26,423 nucleotides of DNA from Prevotellaceae bacterium. Its GTDB lineage: Bacteria > Bacteroidota > Bacteroidia > Bacteroidales > UBA932. The notes under the pieces are model-generated. The model had not been told where the DNA came from, did no database searches, and saw only the letters and a list, made by a program, of their open reading frames with translations. Position numbers and translations under genes: made by a program. This document shows, in pieces, positions 16,101 through 24,264 of this stretch. Location of the stretch: contig JAIRKV010000032.1 of NCBI GenBank assembly GCA_031259935.1, forward strand, positions 1 to 26,423, given 5' to 3'. Each line of letters begins with the position of its first letter. The stretch's first letter is position 1.

Positions 16101-17007
16101 TAAAATTCTCGAAGATGTTGATTATATTTTGATTAATCCAAATAAATGGACAACCGACAAAGAAAAAAATACAATCATTAAAAAAGTAATCAACAATTAC
16201 TTAATAAAATATAAAGAACTGGATGCCGAAAGCAAACGTAAGAAATATAACATTACAATTGGCGACGAACTTCCTGTTGGAATAGTGCAGCTGGCAAAAG
16301 TTTATATTGCCAAAAAACGCAAAATACGCGTAGGTGATAAAATGGCAGGACGACACGGAAACAAAGGCATTGTAGCCCGTATTGTTCGCGATGCCGATAT
16401 GCCTTTCCTTGAAGATGGCAGTATTGTTGATGTAGTGCTTAATCCACTCGGAGTGCCTTCACGTATGAATTTGGGACAAATTTACGAAACCGTTCTCGGC
16501 TGGGCAGGCAAAGAATTGAATCTTAAATTTGCAACTCCTATTTTTGACGGTGCAACACTCGACGATATTTGTAAATATACCGACAAAGCCAAACTTCCAC
16601 GTTATGGAAAAACTTATTTGCGCGATGGAGGAACCGGCGAGCCGTTCGACCAGCCTGCTACGGTAGGAGTTATATATTACATAAAACTCGGACACATGGT
16701 CGACGACAAAATGCACGCACGCTCAATAGGTCCATATTCGCTTATAACGCAACAACCGCTTGGAGGTAAAGCTCAATTCGGAGGACAGCGTTTTGGAGAA
16801 ATGGAAGTCTGGGCGCTTGAAGCATTCGGAGCATCAAATATTTTACAGGAAATATTAACGATAAAATCAGACGACGTTATAGGCAGAGCAAAAGCCTATG
16901 AAGCAATTGTGCGCGGAGACCCAATGCCTGTACCCGGAATACCGGAATCGTTAAATGTGCTGTTGCACGAATTGAGAGGTTTAGCTTTGAGCGTTAAACT
17001 TGAATAG
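13192..17007 (+). CDS. rpoB: DNA-directed RNA polymerase subunit beta
   Basis: The 1271-residue beta subunit forms one side of the polymerase active cleft. The rifampicin region begins QLSQFMDQTNP at 470 and matches E. coli numbering with a -40 offset; the Asp516, His526 and Ser531 equivalents are unchanged (476, 486, 491), while Ser522 is Ala482. The active-site segment KMAGRHGNKG is at 1050-1059. The C-terminal region ends LLHELRGLALSVKLE. A Lys-rich segment near 905-970 (DNKKSSKQNEK onward) lies in a region that varies between bacterial groups. The gene follows the rplL hairpin and precedes rpoC by 90 bases. Confidence 0.99.
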   Translation: MLQNKTNRINFASSKIQFPYPDFLEIQLKSFKDFFQLETTAENRRNEGLFKVFQDNFPITDTRNNFVLEFIDYFIDPPRYTIEECLDRGLTYSVPLKAKLKLYCTDTEHEDFDTVIQDVYLGMIPYMTSQGTFVINGAERVVVSQLHRSPGMFFGQSIHANGTKLYSARIIPFKGSWIEFATDINNVMYAYIDRKKKLPVTTLLRAIGFESDKDILEIFDLADEIEITTANMEQVAGRRLVARVLKSWVEDFVDEDTGEVVSIERNEVIIDRETIIEPKHLQAIIESGAKSILVHKETVNSGDYAIIHNTLQKDPCNSEKDAVTYVYRQLRSSEPPDEATARDVIDKLFFSDKRYDLGDVGRFRINRKLNLNISPETRVLTREDIIAIIKYLIQLINSKADVDDIDHLSNRRVRTVGEQLANQFGIGLARMARTIRERMNVRDNEVFTPIDLINAKTLSSVINSFFGTNQLSQFMDQTNPLAEMTHKRRLSALGPGGLSRERAGFEVRDVHYTHYGRLCPIETPEGPNIGLISSLCVYAKINNLGFIETPYRDVNEGRVDLDNSNVKYYSAEDEESKTIAQANAKLNKDGFFAENRVKSRVEADFPLADHSKIDLMDVAPNQIASIAASLIPFLEHDDANRALMGSNMMRQAVPLIAPEAPIVGTGLESQIVVDGRTQITAADNGEIVYVDANEIHIKYDATETERFISFDKEITICKIPIYRKTNQSMCINLRPIVRRGQRVKKDDILTEGYCTQGGELALGCNLKVAFMPWQGYNFEDAVVLSERMVRDDMYTSIHIDEYIMEVRETKRGLEELTSDIPNVSDDATKDLDEHGIIRIGANVEPGDILIGKITPKGESDPSPEEKLLRAIFGDTAGDVKDASLKATPSLRGTVVNKMLFSRVIKDNKKSSKQNEKQLLLQVDTDFEKRTAKLKEILVEKLTEILDGKTSQMIVDYYGVEIITKGTKFTSKILEDVDYILINPNKWTTDKEKNTIIKKVINNYLIKYKELDAESKRKKYNITIGDELPVGIVQLAKVYIAKKRKIRVGDKMAGRHGNKGIVARIVRDADMPFLEDGSIVDVVLNPLGVPSRMNLGQIYETVLGWAGKELNLKFATPIFDGATLDDICKYTDKAKLPRYGKTYLRDGGTGEPFDQPATVGVIYYIKLGHMVDDKMHARSIGPYSLITQQPLGGKAQFGGQRFGEMEVWALEAFGASNILQEILTIKSDDVIGRAKAYEAIVRGDPMPVPGIPESLNVLLHELRGLALSVKLE

Positions 17008-17097
17008 TGAAAATTATCTCATTGTACATATTATAAACTACATACTGTCTTAAAATTATTTATAAAGTAGAAATTCTTATTAATAAAACAGAATACA

Positions 17098-20000
17098 ATG
17101 GCTTTAAAAAAAGAAAATAAAGTTAAAAGTAACTTTAATAAAATTAAAATCGGTTTGGCATCGCCCGAAGAAATACTGGAACATTCGAGCGGTGAAGTTT
17201 TTAAGCCTGAAACAATAAATTACAGAACATATAAACCCGAACGCGATGGTTTGTTTTGCGAACGCATTTTCGGACCTGTAAAAGATTACGAATGTCATTG
17301 CGGAAAATACAAACGCATACGATACAAAGGTATAGTTTGCGACCGCTGCGGCGTTGAAGTTACCGAAAAAAAAGTACGACGCGAAAGAGTAGGACACATC
17401 TCGTTGATAGTGCCGGTAGCTCATATCTGGTATTTCCGTTCAAATCCAAATAAAATAGGTTATTTGCTCGGCATTCCCGCAAAAAAACTGGAAGCAATTA
17501 TTTACTACGAAAAATACATAGTTATTAATCCCGGTATAAAAAAGGCAGATGGAGTCAATAAATATGATTTGCTTACAGGAGATGAATATGATGATTTGAT
17601 AGCAACATTGCCAAAAGACAATCAATCGCTTGATGACGAAGATCCGAATAAATTTGTAGCAGGAATGGGCGCTGAAGTTATCTATAAATTTCTTGCCGAA
17701 CTCAACTTGGATGAACTTTCATATTCGTTGCGCTACAAGGCAAATACCGAAACATCGCAGCAGCGGAAAGCAGATGCACTTAAACGTCTGAACGTGGTTG
17801 AAGCATTCCGCGAAGCCAAAGATATTAACAAACCCGAATGGATGGTTATGAAAGTGCTTCCGGTTATTCCACCCGAATTGCGACCTTTAGTGCCACTTGA
17901 CGGCGGACGTTTTGCAACATCCGATTTAAACGATTTGTATAGACGCGTAATTATCCGCAACAATCGGCTTAAACGGCTTATTGAAATAAAAGCGCCCGAC
18001 GTGATTCTTCGAAACGAAAAACGCATGTTGCAGGAAGCCGTTGATTCGCTGTTCGACAATTCGCGCAAATCAAATGCCGTAAAAACAGAATCAAATCGAG
18101 CCTTAAAATCTCTTTCCGATTCCCTGAAAGGCAAACAGGGACGTTTCCGCCAAAACCTGTTAGGTAAACGCGTAGACTATTCGGCTCGCTCGGTAATAGT
18201 TGTCGGTCCGGAACTGAAAATGCACGAATGTGGCTTGCCAAAAGATATGGCTTCCGAATTGTATAAACCGTTCGTTATTCGCAAACTTATAGAACGCGGA
18301 ATAGTAAAAACCGTGAAATCGGCAAAGAAAATAGTTGACCGAAAAGATCCTGTAGTATATGATATTTTGGAAAATGTGATGAAAGGACATCCTGTTTTAC
18401 TGAATCGCGCTCCAACATTACACCGCTTGGGAATTCAGGCATTTCAGCCAAAATTGATTGAAGGAAAAGCTATCCAGTTGCATCCTCTTGCATGTACGGC
18501 TTTTAACGCCGACTTTGATGGCGACCAAATGGCAGTTCATTTGCCTCTCGGTAATGCAGCAATTCTTGAAGCACAGTTACTGATGCTTGGCTCGCACAAT
18601 ATTCTTAATCCTGCCAACGGCGCGCCAATCACAGTGCCATCACAGGATATGGTGCTTGGTTTGTATTATATCACAAAACCAAGAAAAGATGCACAGGGCG
18701 AAGGATTTGTATTTTACGGAACAGAAGAAGCAATTATCGCTTATAACGAAAAACGAACAGATTTGCACGCAATAGTTAAAGTCCGTATCAACACAAAATC
18801 TGATGACGAAACCGAAAAAACCGAAATAATCGAAACAACCATAGGTCGTATAATTTTCAATCAGATTGTACCGGAAGAAGTAGGCTATATCAACGAATTG
18901 CTTACAAAAAAATCATTACGCGACATTATAGGTAAAGTATTGAAAAAAACAGGAATTGCACGTACATCCGAATTTCTTGATGATATTAAGAATTTGGGTT
19001 ATCAAATGGCATTTAAAGGAGGTCTGTCGTTCAATCTCGGAGATGTTATAGTTCCCGAAGAAAAAGCCAGATTAGTAGAAGAAGGCTATGTTCAGGTTGA
19101 AGAAGTAATGAACAACTATAACATGGGATTCATTACCAATAACGAACGCTATAACCAGATAATAGACATTTGGACACATACAAATTCACGTATCACAAAA
19201 ATATTGTTAAACCAGCTTGCTTCCGACAAACAGGGTTTCAATCCCGTATATATGATGCTCGATTCGGGCGCTCGCGGTTCAAAAGAACAGATTCGTCAGC
19301 TTGGCGGTATGCGCGGATTGATGGCAAAACCTCAAAAATCAGGCGCCGAAGGCGGACAAATCATCGAAAACCCTATTCTTGCAAATTTTAAAGAAGGACT
19401 TTCGGTACTCGAATATTTTATTTCAACTCACGGTGCACGCAAAGGTTTAGCCGATACGGCTCTTAAAACTGCCGATGCAGGTTATCTTACACGGCGTTTG
19501 GTTGATGTTTCACAAGATGTTATAATCAATGAAGACGATTGCGGCACATTGCGCGGACTTACTGTTACGGCAATTAAAAACAATGATGAAATAGTAGAAT
19601 CATTATACGAAAAAATACTTGGACGCACATCCGTGCATGATATTTTTCATCCGCTTACAGGCGCACTGATTATTGCAGCAGGCGATGAATTTACCGAAGA
19701 AATAGCAGCCGAAATAGATTCATCTCCAATCGAGCAGGTTGAAATTCGTTCGGTACTTACTTGCGAATCGCGCAAAGGCGTTTGCGCAAAATGTTACGGA
19801 CGCAATCTTGCAACAGGACGTATGGTACAGCGCGGCGAAGCTGTCGGAGTTATTGCAGCACAATCAATCGGCGAACCCGGCACACAGCTGACTCTTCGTA
19901 CATTCCACGTCGGCGGTGTTGCAGGAGGAGCAGCCACCGACAATAAAATAATTGCACGTTACGGAGGTCGCCTCGAAATTGACGAACTTCGTACAGTTAC

Positions 20001-21378
20001 AAAAGTCAATGACAATGACGAAAGCGTAGATATGGTTATAGGTCGTTTGGCAGAATTGAGAATTGTCGACGTAAATACAGGAATTACGCTGTATACACAC
20101 AATGTTCCCTACGGAGCAAGCCTGTATTTCAAAAACGGAACAATAATAAATAAAGGCGATATAATCTGCGATTACGACCCTTATAACGCTGTAATTATTT
20201 CGGAATACGCAGGAAAAATCGGCTTTGATGGTCTTATTGATGGCAGAACATATCGCGAAGAATCTGACGAACAGACAGGTTTCAGAGAAAAAGTTATTAT
20301 CGAATCACGCGAAAAAAATCTTAATCCCGTAGTTCAAATATTTGATTCAAAAAATATTGAAATAAAACAATACAACTTGCCCGTAGGCGCACATATTGTT
20401 GTTGAAGAAGAACAAAAAGTTAAAGCAGGCGATATTTTGGTGAAAATACCTCGAGCGCTGGGCAAAGCAGGCGATATTACAGGAGGACTTCCGCGCGTTA
20501 CGGAATTGTTCGAAGCACGAAATCCATCCAATCCTGCCGTTGTATCCGAAATAGATGGCGAAGTTTCATTAGGAAAAATAAAACGCGGTAATCGCGAAAT
20601 TATTGTAACATCAAAAACAGGCGAAGAAAAAAAATATCTCGTTCCGCTGTCGCGACAAATTCTTGTACAGGAAAACGATTATGTCAGAGCAGGAACGCCT
20701 CTTTCAGACGGAGCAATAACACCGCTGGATATATTGTTAATTCAAGGTCCGACAAAAGTACAGGAATATATTGTAAACGAAGTACAGGAAGTTTATCGAT
20801 TGCAGGGAGTAAAAATCAATGACAAGCATTTTGAAGTTATTGTTCGACAAATGATGCGTAAAGTAGAAATAATAGATCCGGGAGATACAAAATTCCTACC
20901 CGAACAGATTGTAGATAAGTGGGAATTTATGCAGGAAAACGATTGGATTTATGATAAAAAAGTTGTTGAAGACAGTGGCGATTCTACCGAACTTAAACAG
21001 GGTCAAATTGTAACGGCACGTCGTCTGCGCGACGAAAACTCAATGCTCAAACGTAAAGACAAAAAGCAGGTTATCGTAAGAGATGCAATGCCGGCTACAT
21101 CAAGTCAGGTTTTGCAGGGAATTACACGCGCAGCGCTGCAAACAACAAGTTATATTTCAGCAGCATCGTTCCAGGAAACAACAAAAGTACTGAACGAAGC
21201 AGCTATACGCGGTAAGGTAGATACTCTTGAAGGATTGAAAGAAAATGTTATTTGCGGACATCAACTTCCGGCCGGCACAGGTCTGAGACGCTTTGACAAT
21301 CTTGTTGTAGCATCGATGGATGATTATCAAAGAATGCTGTCAGGAAAACTCACAATTGATGAAAAAATTGCAAAATAA
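17098..21378 (+). CDS. rpoC: DNA-directed RNA polymerase subunit beta'
   Basis: The 1426-residue beta' subunit carries the catalytic magnesium site NADFDGDQM at 470-478 (Asp472, Asp474, Asp476). The N-terminal zinc finger has Cys66, Cys68, Cys81 and Cys84, and the second zinc site is complete (Cys in NEDDCGTLRG plus CESRKGVCAKC). The bridge/trigger-loop region follows (VIAAQSIGEPGTQLTLRTFH, starting near nucleotide 19849). The C-terminus ends with the SAASFQETTKVLNEAA segment. It is the last gene of the cluster; a strong hairpin lies 39 bases after its stop. Confidence 0.99.
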   Translation: MALKKENKVKSNFNKIKIGLASPEEILEHSSGEVFKPETINYRTYKPERDGLFCERIFGPVKDYECHCGKYKRIRYKGIVCDRCGVEVTEKKVRRERVGHISLIVPVAHIWYFRSNPNKIGYLLGIPAKKLEAIIYYEKYIVINPGIKKADGVNKYDLLTGDEYDDLIATLPKDNQSLDDEDPNKFVAGMGAEVIYKFLAELNLDELSYSLRYKANTETSQQRKADALKRLNVVEAFREAKDINKPEWMVMKVLPVIPPELRPLVPLDGGRFATSDLNDLYRRVIIRNNRLKRLIEIKAPDVILRNEKRMLQEAVDSLFDNSRKSNAVKTESNRALKSLSDSLKGKQGRFRQNLLGKRVDYSARSVIVVGPELKMHECGLPKDMASELYKPFVIRKLIERGIVKTVKSAKKIVDRKDPVVYDILENVMKGHPVLLNRAPTLHRLGIQAFQPKLIEGKAIQLHPLACTAFNADFDGDQMAVHLPLGNAAILEAQLLMLGSHNILNPANGAPITVPSQDMVLGLYYITKPRKDAQGEGFVFYGTEEAIIAYNEKRTDLHAIVKVRINTKSDDETEKTEIIETTIGRIIFNQIVPEEVGYINELLTKKSLRDIIGKVLKKTGIARTSEFLDDIKNLGYQMAFKGGLSFNLGDVIVPEEKARLVEEGYVQVEEVMNNYNMGFITNNERYNQIIDIWTHTNSRITKILLNQLASDKQGFNPVYMMLDSGARGSKEQIRQLGGMRGLMAKPQKSGAEGGQIIENPILANFKEGLSVLEYFISTHGARKGLADTALKTADAGYLTRRLVDVSQDVIINEDDCGTLRGLTVTAIKNNDEIVESLYEKILGRTSVHDIFHPLTGALIIAAGDEFTEEIAAEIDSSPIEQVEIRSVLTCESRKGVCAKCYGRNLATGRMVQRGEAVGVIAAQSIGEPGTQLTLRTFHVGGVAGGAATDNKIIARYGGRLEIDELRTVTKVNDNDESVDMVIGRLAELRIVDVNTGITLYTHNVPYGASLYFKNGTIINKGDIICDYDPYNAVIISEYAGKIGFDGLIDGRTYREESDEQTGFREKVIIESREKNLNPVVQIFDSKNIEIKQYNLPVGAHIVVEEEQKVKAGDILVKIPRALGKAGDITGGLPRVTELFEARNPSNPAVVSEIDGEVSLGKIKRGNREIIVTSKTGEEKKYLVPLSRQILVQENDYVRAGTPLSDGAITPLDILLIQGPTKVQEYIVNEVQEVYRLQGVKINDKHFEVIVRQMMRKVEIIDPGDTKFLPEQIVDKWEFMQENDWIYDKKVVEDSGDSTELKQGQIVTARRLRDENSMLKRKDKKQVIVRDAMPATSSQVLQGITRAALQTTSYISAASFQETTKVLNEAAIRGKVDTLEGLKENVICGHQLPAGTGLRRFDNLVVASMDDYQRMLSGKLTIDEKIAK

Positions 21379-21911
21379 CAGGATAATGTTATAAATATTC
21401 AATTAAGTAAGATGTAAAATAATCTCCGATAATTGCTTGCAACTATCGGAGATTATTATTATTTTACATTCGCTCTTTACTGGTAAGATTTATGAGCGTC
21501 AATATAATGCTTGTAAATATTGCAAAAAACTGATAACAAAAATATTGCTTTTCATCGTGATTCTTGATGAAACTATTGATAATAAACAATAAATCATTTT
21601 TATAGACATTAATACGCATATTCATTAAAAATCATACTGTCCGATAAAAAATAAGAAAGCGGACAATTTTATCATACTTAACCGCTATCAAAATGTACTT
21701 TGTATAAACTGATTATCAATAAAATATCTTTACATTTCAGGTTGTTTTGATACCGTTTTGATATTAATATTTGCATTTTTTCGACAAAGGTAATAAAAAT
21801 CTCTTACACTCATCATTTAATTTATACTGTGTGCCAGCGGGCTAGTATTACTTTTTGTATTGCTTCACTGCGTCAGTAATGAGCGAATAGTCATTAAAAA
21901 TCTCCGTAAAA
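21379..21911. other. 533-base intergenic region between rpoC and engB without a confident gene
   Basis: Besides the rpoC terminator this AT-rich stretch holds several weaker items. A GTCCG/CGGAC inverted repeat lies at 21639-21664. A minus-strand TACCTTTG element is at 21785-21792, followed by a 32-codon minus-strand ORF at 21678-21776. A REP-like segment (TTGCTTCACTGCGTCAGTAATGA) is near 21860-21882. None is convincing alone. No tRNA or recognisable protein was seen. Confidence 0.5.
21414..21467 (+). terminator. long perfect hairpin after rpoC (transcription terminator)
   Basis: AATAATCTCCGATA (21418-21431) and TATCGGAGATTATT (21444-21457) form a perfect 14-base-pair stem with a 12-base loop. 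Outer repeats GTAAAAT (21414-21420) and ATTTTAC (21461-21467) allow an alternative extension. The downstream side is T-rich but has no uninterrupted T-run; the symmetry means it could also act on transcripts from the right. Probable end of the tRNA-tuf-rpoBC transcription unit. Confidence 0.75.
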
Positions 21912-22511
21912 TCAAATCAGCGAGCGGTTTACTTCATCAATATAATTCAGAACATCATCTCTGCCTGCCTTTGTTTCGGACGAAGTATAAAATATTAACG
22001 GCAGTTCTTCCCATGATTCCAGCAACAGTTTTTTATGCGCTTCTATATTCACGGTTAATTTTCCGGCACCGGTTTTATCGGTTTTTGTAAAAATTATTGC
22101 AAAAGGAACGCCATTTTTTCCAAGCAGATTTATAAATTCCGTATCTGCCTTTTGAGGTTCAAGTCGGCTGTCAATTAGCACAAACAGCAACGTCATTTCT
22201 TCTCTGCGTTCAATATAATCAATTATGATTTTAGAAAAACTGCTCCTCTCGGTTTTCGATGCTTTTGCATATCCGTATCCGGGTAAGTCTACAAGATACC
22301 AAGAATTATTTATAAGAAAGTGATTGATTAGACGTGTTTTACCGGGAGTAGATGAAATTTTTGCCAATTTTTTTTTGTTTGCAAGCATGTTTATTAGCGA
22401 AGATTTTCCTACATTTGAACGTCCAATGAAAGCATATTCCGGCAATTTATGTTGCGGACATTGTTCTGTTTTGTTGCTGCTGCATATAAAATCGGCTTGT
22501 TTTATTATCAT
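21912..22511 (-). CDS. engB: Ribosome biogenesis GTP-binding protein EngB/YsxC
   Basis: EngB is a small TRAFAC-class GTPase needed for late 50S subunit assembly. From the ATG at 22511 the protein has 199 residues. It has the P-loop GRSNVGKSS (30-38), switch I STPGKT (54-59), DLPGYG (75-80) as G3, TKTD (144-147) as G4 and a TSSETKAG G5 segment near the C-terminus. A TTG start 21 bases upstream would add MSKICAQ, but the ATG gives the family's usual IIKQADFICSS opening, so it is preferred. The gene is divergent from the META lipoprotein gene, with 45 bases between the starts, and is not linked to any other ribosome-assembly gene here. Confidence 0.95.
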   Translation of the reverse strand: MIIKQADFICSSNKTEQCPQHKLPEYAFIGRSNVGKSSLINMLANKKKLAKISSTPGKTRLINHFLINNSWYLVDLPGYGYAKASKTERSSFSKIIIDYIERREEMTLLFVLIDSRLEPQKADTEFINLLGKNGVPFAIIFTKTDKTGAGKLTVNIEAHKKLLLESWEELPLIFYTSSETKAGRDDVLNYIDEVNRSLI

Positions 22512-22529
22512 TTGGGCACAAATTTTTGA

Positions 22530-22537
22530 CAAAAATA
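22530..22537 (-). promoter_or_regulatory. possible Bacteroidota -7 element for engB
   Basis: On the minus strand this reads TATTTTTG, matching TAnnTTTG, 18 bases upstream of the chosen engB ATG. It overlaps the alternative TTG start, which further favours the ATG. No clear -33 TTTG is seen. Confidence 0.35.
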
Positions 22538-22556
22538 TTAATTAAAAAATGAAAAA

Positions 22557-23042
22557 ATGAAAAAAATGAAAAAATATTGGTTTATTATTGCAATTTTGAC
22601 TTGTATATCAGTCGCTTGCAGTTCACAAAAAAAATCAGGTTCAAATTTGGATGTTAATAAGAATCCGCAAACAAATACAAAGAACGAAAGTGTTGGCAAT
22701 CAGAAAGATTTGAGTTTTGAAAACACTAAATGGATTTTAAAAAGTATTGACGGCGAGGAAATTGAAACGCTTCCCAATCCTGCTTATATCATGTTTGGCG
22801 ATGATGAAAGAGTTTCGGGATTTTCAGGCTGTAACGGTTTTGGCGGTTCGTATTATCTGTCGGGTGATATTCTCAAATTGGGCAACCTGATTAGCACTCA
22901 AAAAGGATGTTTATACAAAAATCCCGAACAATTGTTTAATAATGTTCTTTCGCGTGTTGATGCCTGCGTGGTTATCGGCAATAAACTTATTTTCACTCAA
23001 ATGGGCAAAGAAATTGCTACTTTTGAAGGCATGGAAGAATAA
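22557..23042 (+). CDS. META/HslJ-domain lipoprotein
   Basis: The 161-residue protein has a lipoprotein signal peptide with lipidated Cys21 (ISVAC), then a polar Lys/Asn/Ser linker to about residue 50. A single META (HslJ-type) domain spans about 54-158. The domain hallmarks are TKWILKSIDG (57-66), RVSGFSGCNGFGGSY (85-99) and STQKGC (113-118); Cys92 and Cys118 could form a disulfide. META domains occur in heat-shock-linked HslJ and in many secreted Bacteroidota proteins, but their molecular function is not well defined. An in-frame ATG at 22566 is an alternative start. The next lipoprotein gene begins 36 bases after the stop, so the two may form an operon. Confidence 0.85.
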   Translation: MKKMKKYWFIIAILTCISVACSSQKKSGSNLDVNKNPQTNTKNESVGNQKDLSFENTKWILKSIDGEEIETLPNPAYIMFGDDERVSGFSGCNGFGGSYYLSGDILKLGNLISTQKGCLYKNPEQLFNNVLSRVDACVVIGNKLIFTQMGKEIATFEGMEE

Positions 23043-23078
23043 AAACGTAAAATAACAGTTACATAAAATTTACAAACA

Positions 23079-24206
23079 ATGAAAAAAATATTACTGCTGT
23101 GTGTAATTGCCGTAATTACAATTACATCCTGTTCAACGCCTGCAGAAAATGGCGCAAAGCACGACAAATCTTTTCCAAATATCAACGTTGCTATTGTCAA
23201 TCCTACTGTTGCAAATATAAAAACGTTCAGATATCTGGTCGATAATAAGATACTTCCCAATATCGACAGTTTTGGAATAATCGGCGTTTATCATGTGAAG
23301 CAAAATTATGATTTTGAACGCAGTCAAAAGTATATAGACGAAAATAATTTGACTGTGAAACTGGTAAAATGTGAAAATGAATTATCGATAAAAAACATAT
23401 ACGCACAAAACGATTGCAGCAATTTGTTTGAAGAAATATTTGAACAGACAAAAGGTGTTTTCTTCTTTGGCGGTCCTGATATTCCGGCAGAATGTTTCAA
23501 CGAAAAAACACATTTAATGTCGGGAATAACCGATCCGTACCGTCATTTTTTTGAACTGTCGTTTCTGTTTCATTTGCTTGGCGGAAATCAAAACGAAAAT
23601 CATACAGCACTGCTTGAAAGCAATCCCGATTATGCGGTTATAGGTTTTTGTCTTGGCATGCAAACGATGAATTGTGCTACAGGCGGCACAATGATTCAGG
23701 ATATTCCGATGGAAGTCTATAATATTTCAACAGTTGAAGATGTTTTGAATATGCCTGATGCGCAGCATAAAAATTATAATTCATATTTTGATTATGATGA
23801 TAAGCTTACAGGTTATAACTTTCATAGAATAAAGCCGAAAGGAGATAACGCTATTTCAAAAATAATCGATAACAGCGAACCTTACGTTTTGAGTTCGCAT
23901 CATCAGGCTGTGAAGGAAACAGGCAAAAATCTTGATATTGCAGCAGTTTCATCCGATGGGAAAATTATTGAAGCACTCGTTCATCAAAAATACAAACATG
24001 TGGTCGGAACTCAGTTTCATCCCGAATATACAGGTTTATATGACAGAGATGCCGTAATAAAATTAAAAAATGATGACGATGAAAATCAGAACTTTCTATC
24101 GCTTTATGCAGGCGAAAAAGGCGAAAATTTCCATCGTGAATACTGGAAAATGATAGGCGAATGGTTAAATTATCTGAAAAAACAGACATCTTTTGCATCA
24201 TTTTGA
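23079..24206 (+). CDS. Exported class I glutamine-amidotransferase-like (peptidase C26) lipoprotein
   Basis: The 375-residue protein has a lipoprotein signal peptide with Cys18 (ITSC). The rest is a GATase1-fold domain resembling gamma-glutamyl hydrolases such as PuuD. FFFGGPDIP (128-136) resembles the oxyanion-loop strand, GFCLGMQTMN (189-198) carries nucleophile Cys191, SSHHQAV (272-278) is the family motif, and TQFHPEYT (311-318) supplies His314 and Glu316. The catalytic triad is thus complete. Related enzymes cleave gamma-glutamyl amide bonds in the cytoplasm; an exported, lipid-anchored version suggests an extracytoplasmic substrate such as a gamma-glutamyl or peptidoglycan-derived peptide, which is inference. 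The insert at about 215-245 is rich in Asn, Asp and Tyr. It follows the META lipoprotein gene by 36 bases. Confidence 0.75.
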   Translation: MKKILLLCVIAVITITSCSTPAENGAKHDKSFPNINVAIVNPTVANIKTFRYLVDNKILPNIDSFGIIGVYHVKQNYDFERSQKYIDENNLTVKLVKCENELSIKNIYAQNDCSNLFEEIFEQTKGVFFFGGPDIPAECFNEKTHLMSGITDPYRHFFELSFLFHLLGGNQNENHTALLESNPDYAVIGFCLGMQTMNCATGGTMIQDIPMEVYNISTVEDVLNMPDAQHKNYNSYFDYDDKLTGYNFHRIKPKGDNAISKIIDNSEPYVLSSHHQAVKETGKNLDIAAVSSDGKIIEALVHQKYKHVVGTQFHPEYTGLYDRDAVIKLKNDDDENQNFLSLYAGEKGENFHREYWKMIGEWLNYLKKQTSFASF

Positions 24207-24245
24207 GTAAAAAAATCATCTTAATATAAATGTTTAATGCAAATT

Positions 24246-24253
24246 TATTTTTG
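24246..24253 (+). promoter_or_regulatory. possible -7 element upstream of the ECF sigma gene
   Basis: TATTTTTG matches TAnnTTTG and lies 11 bases before the sigma-factor ATG, so the leader would be almost absent. No -33 TTTG is at the right distance. Autoregulated ECF genes often use a different promoter, so this is weak. Confidence 0.25.
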
Positions 24254-24264
24254 CTTGCAACAAT

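Noticed and set aside
13459..20531. Many 60-170 codon ORFs opposite rpoB and rpoC
   Set aside because: They are shadows of long conserved genes, without start context, family features or promoters.
22512..22532. TTG start for engB
   Set aside because: The downstream ATG at 22511 matches the usual start of the family, and a -7-like element overlaps the TTG.
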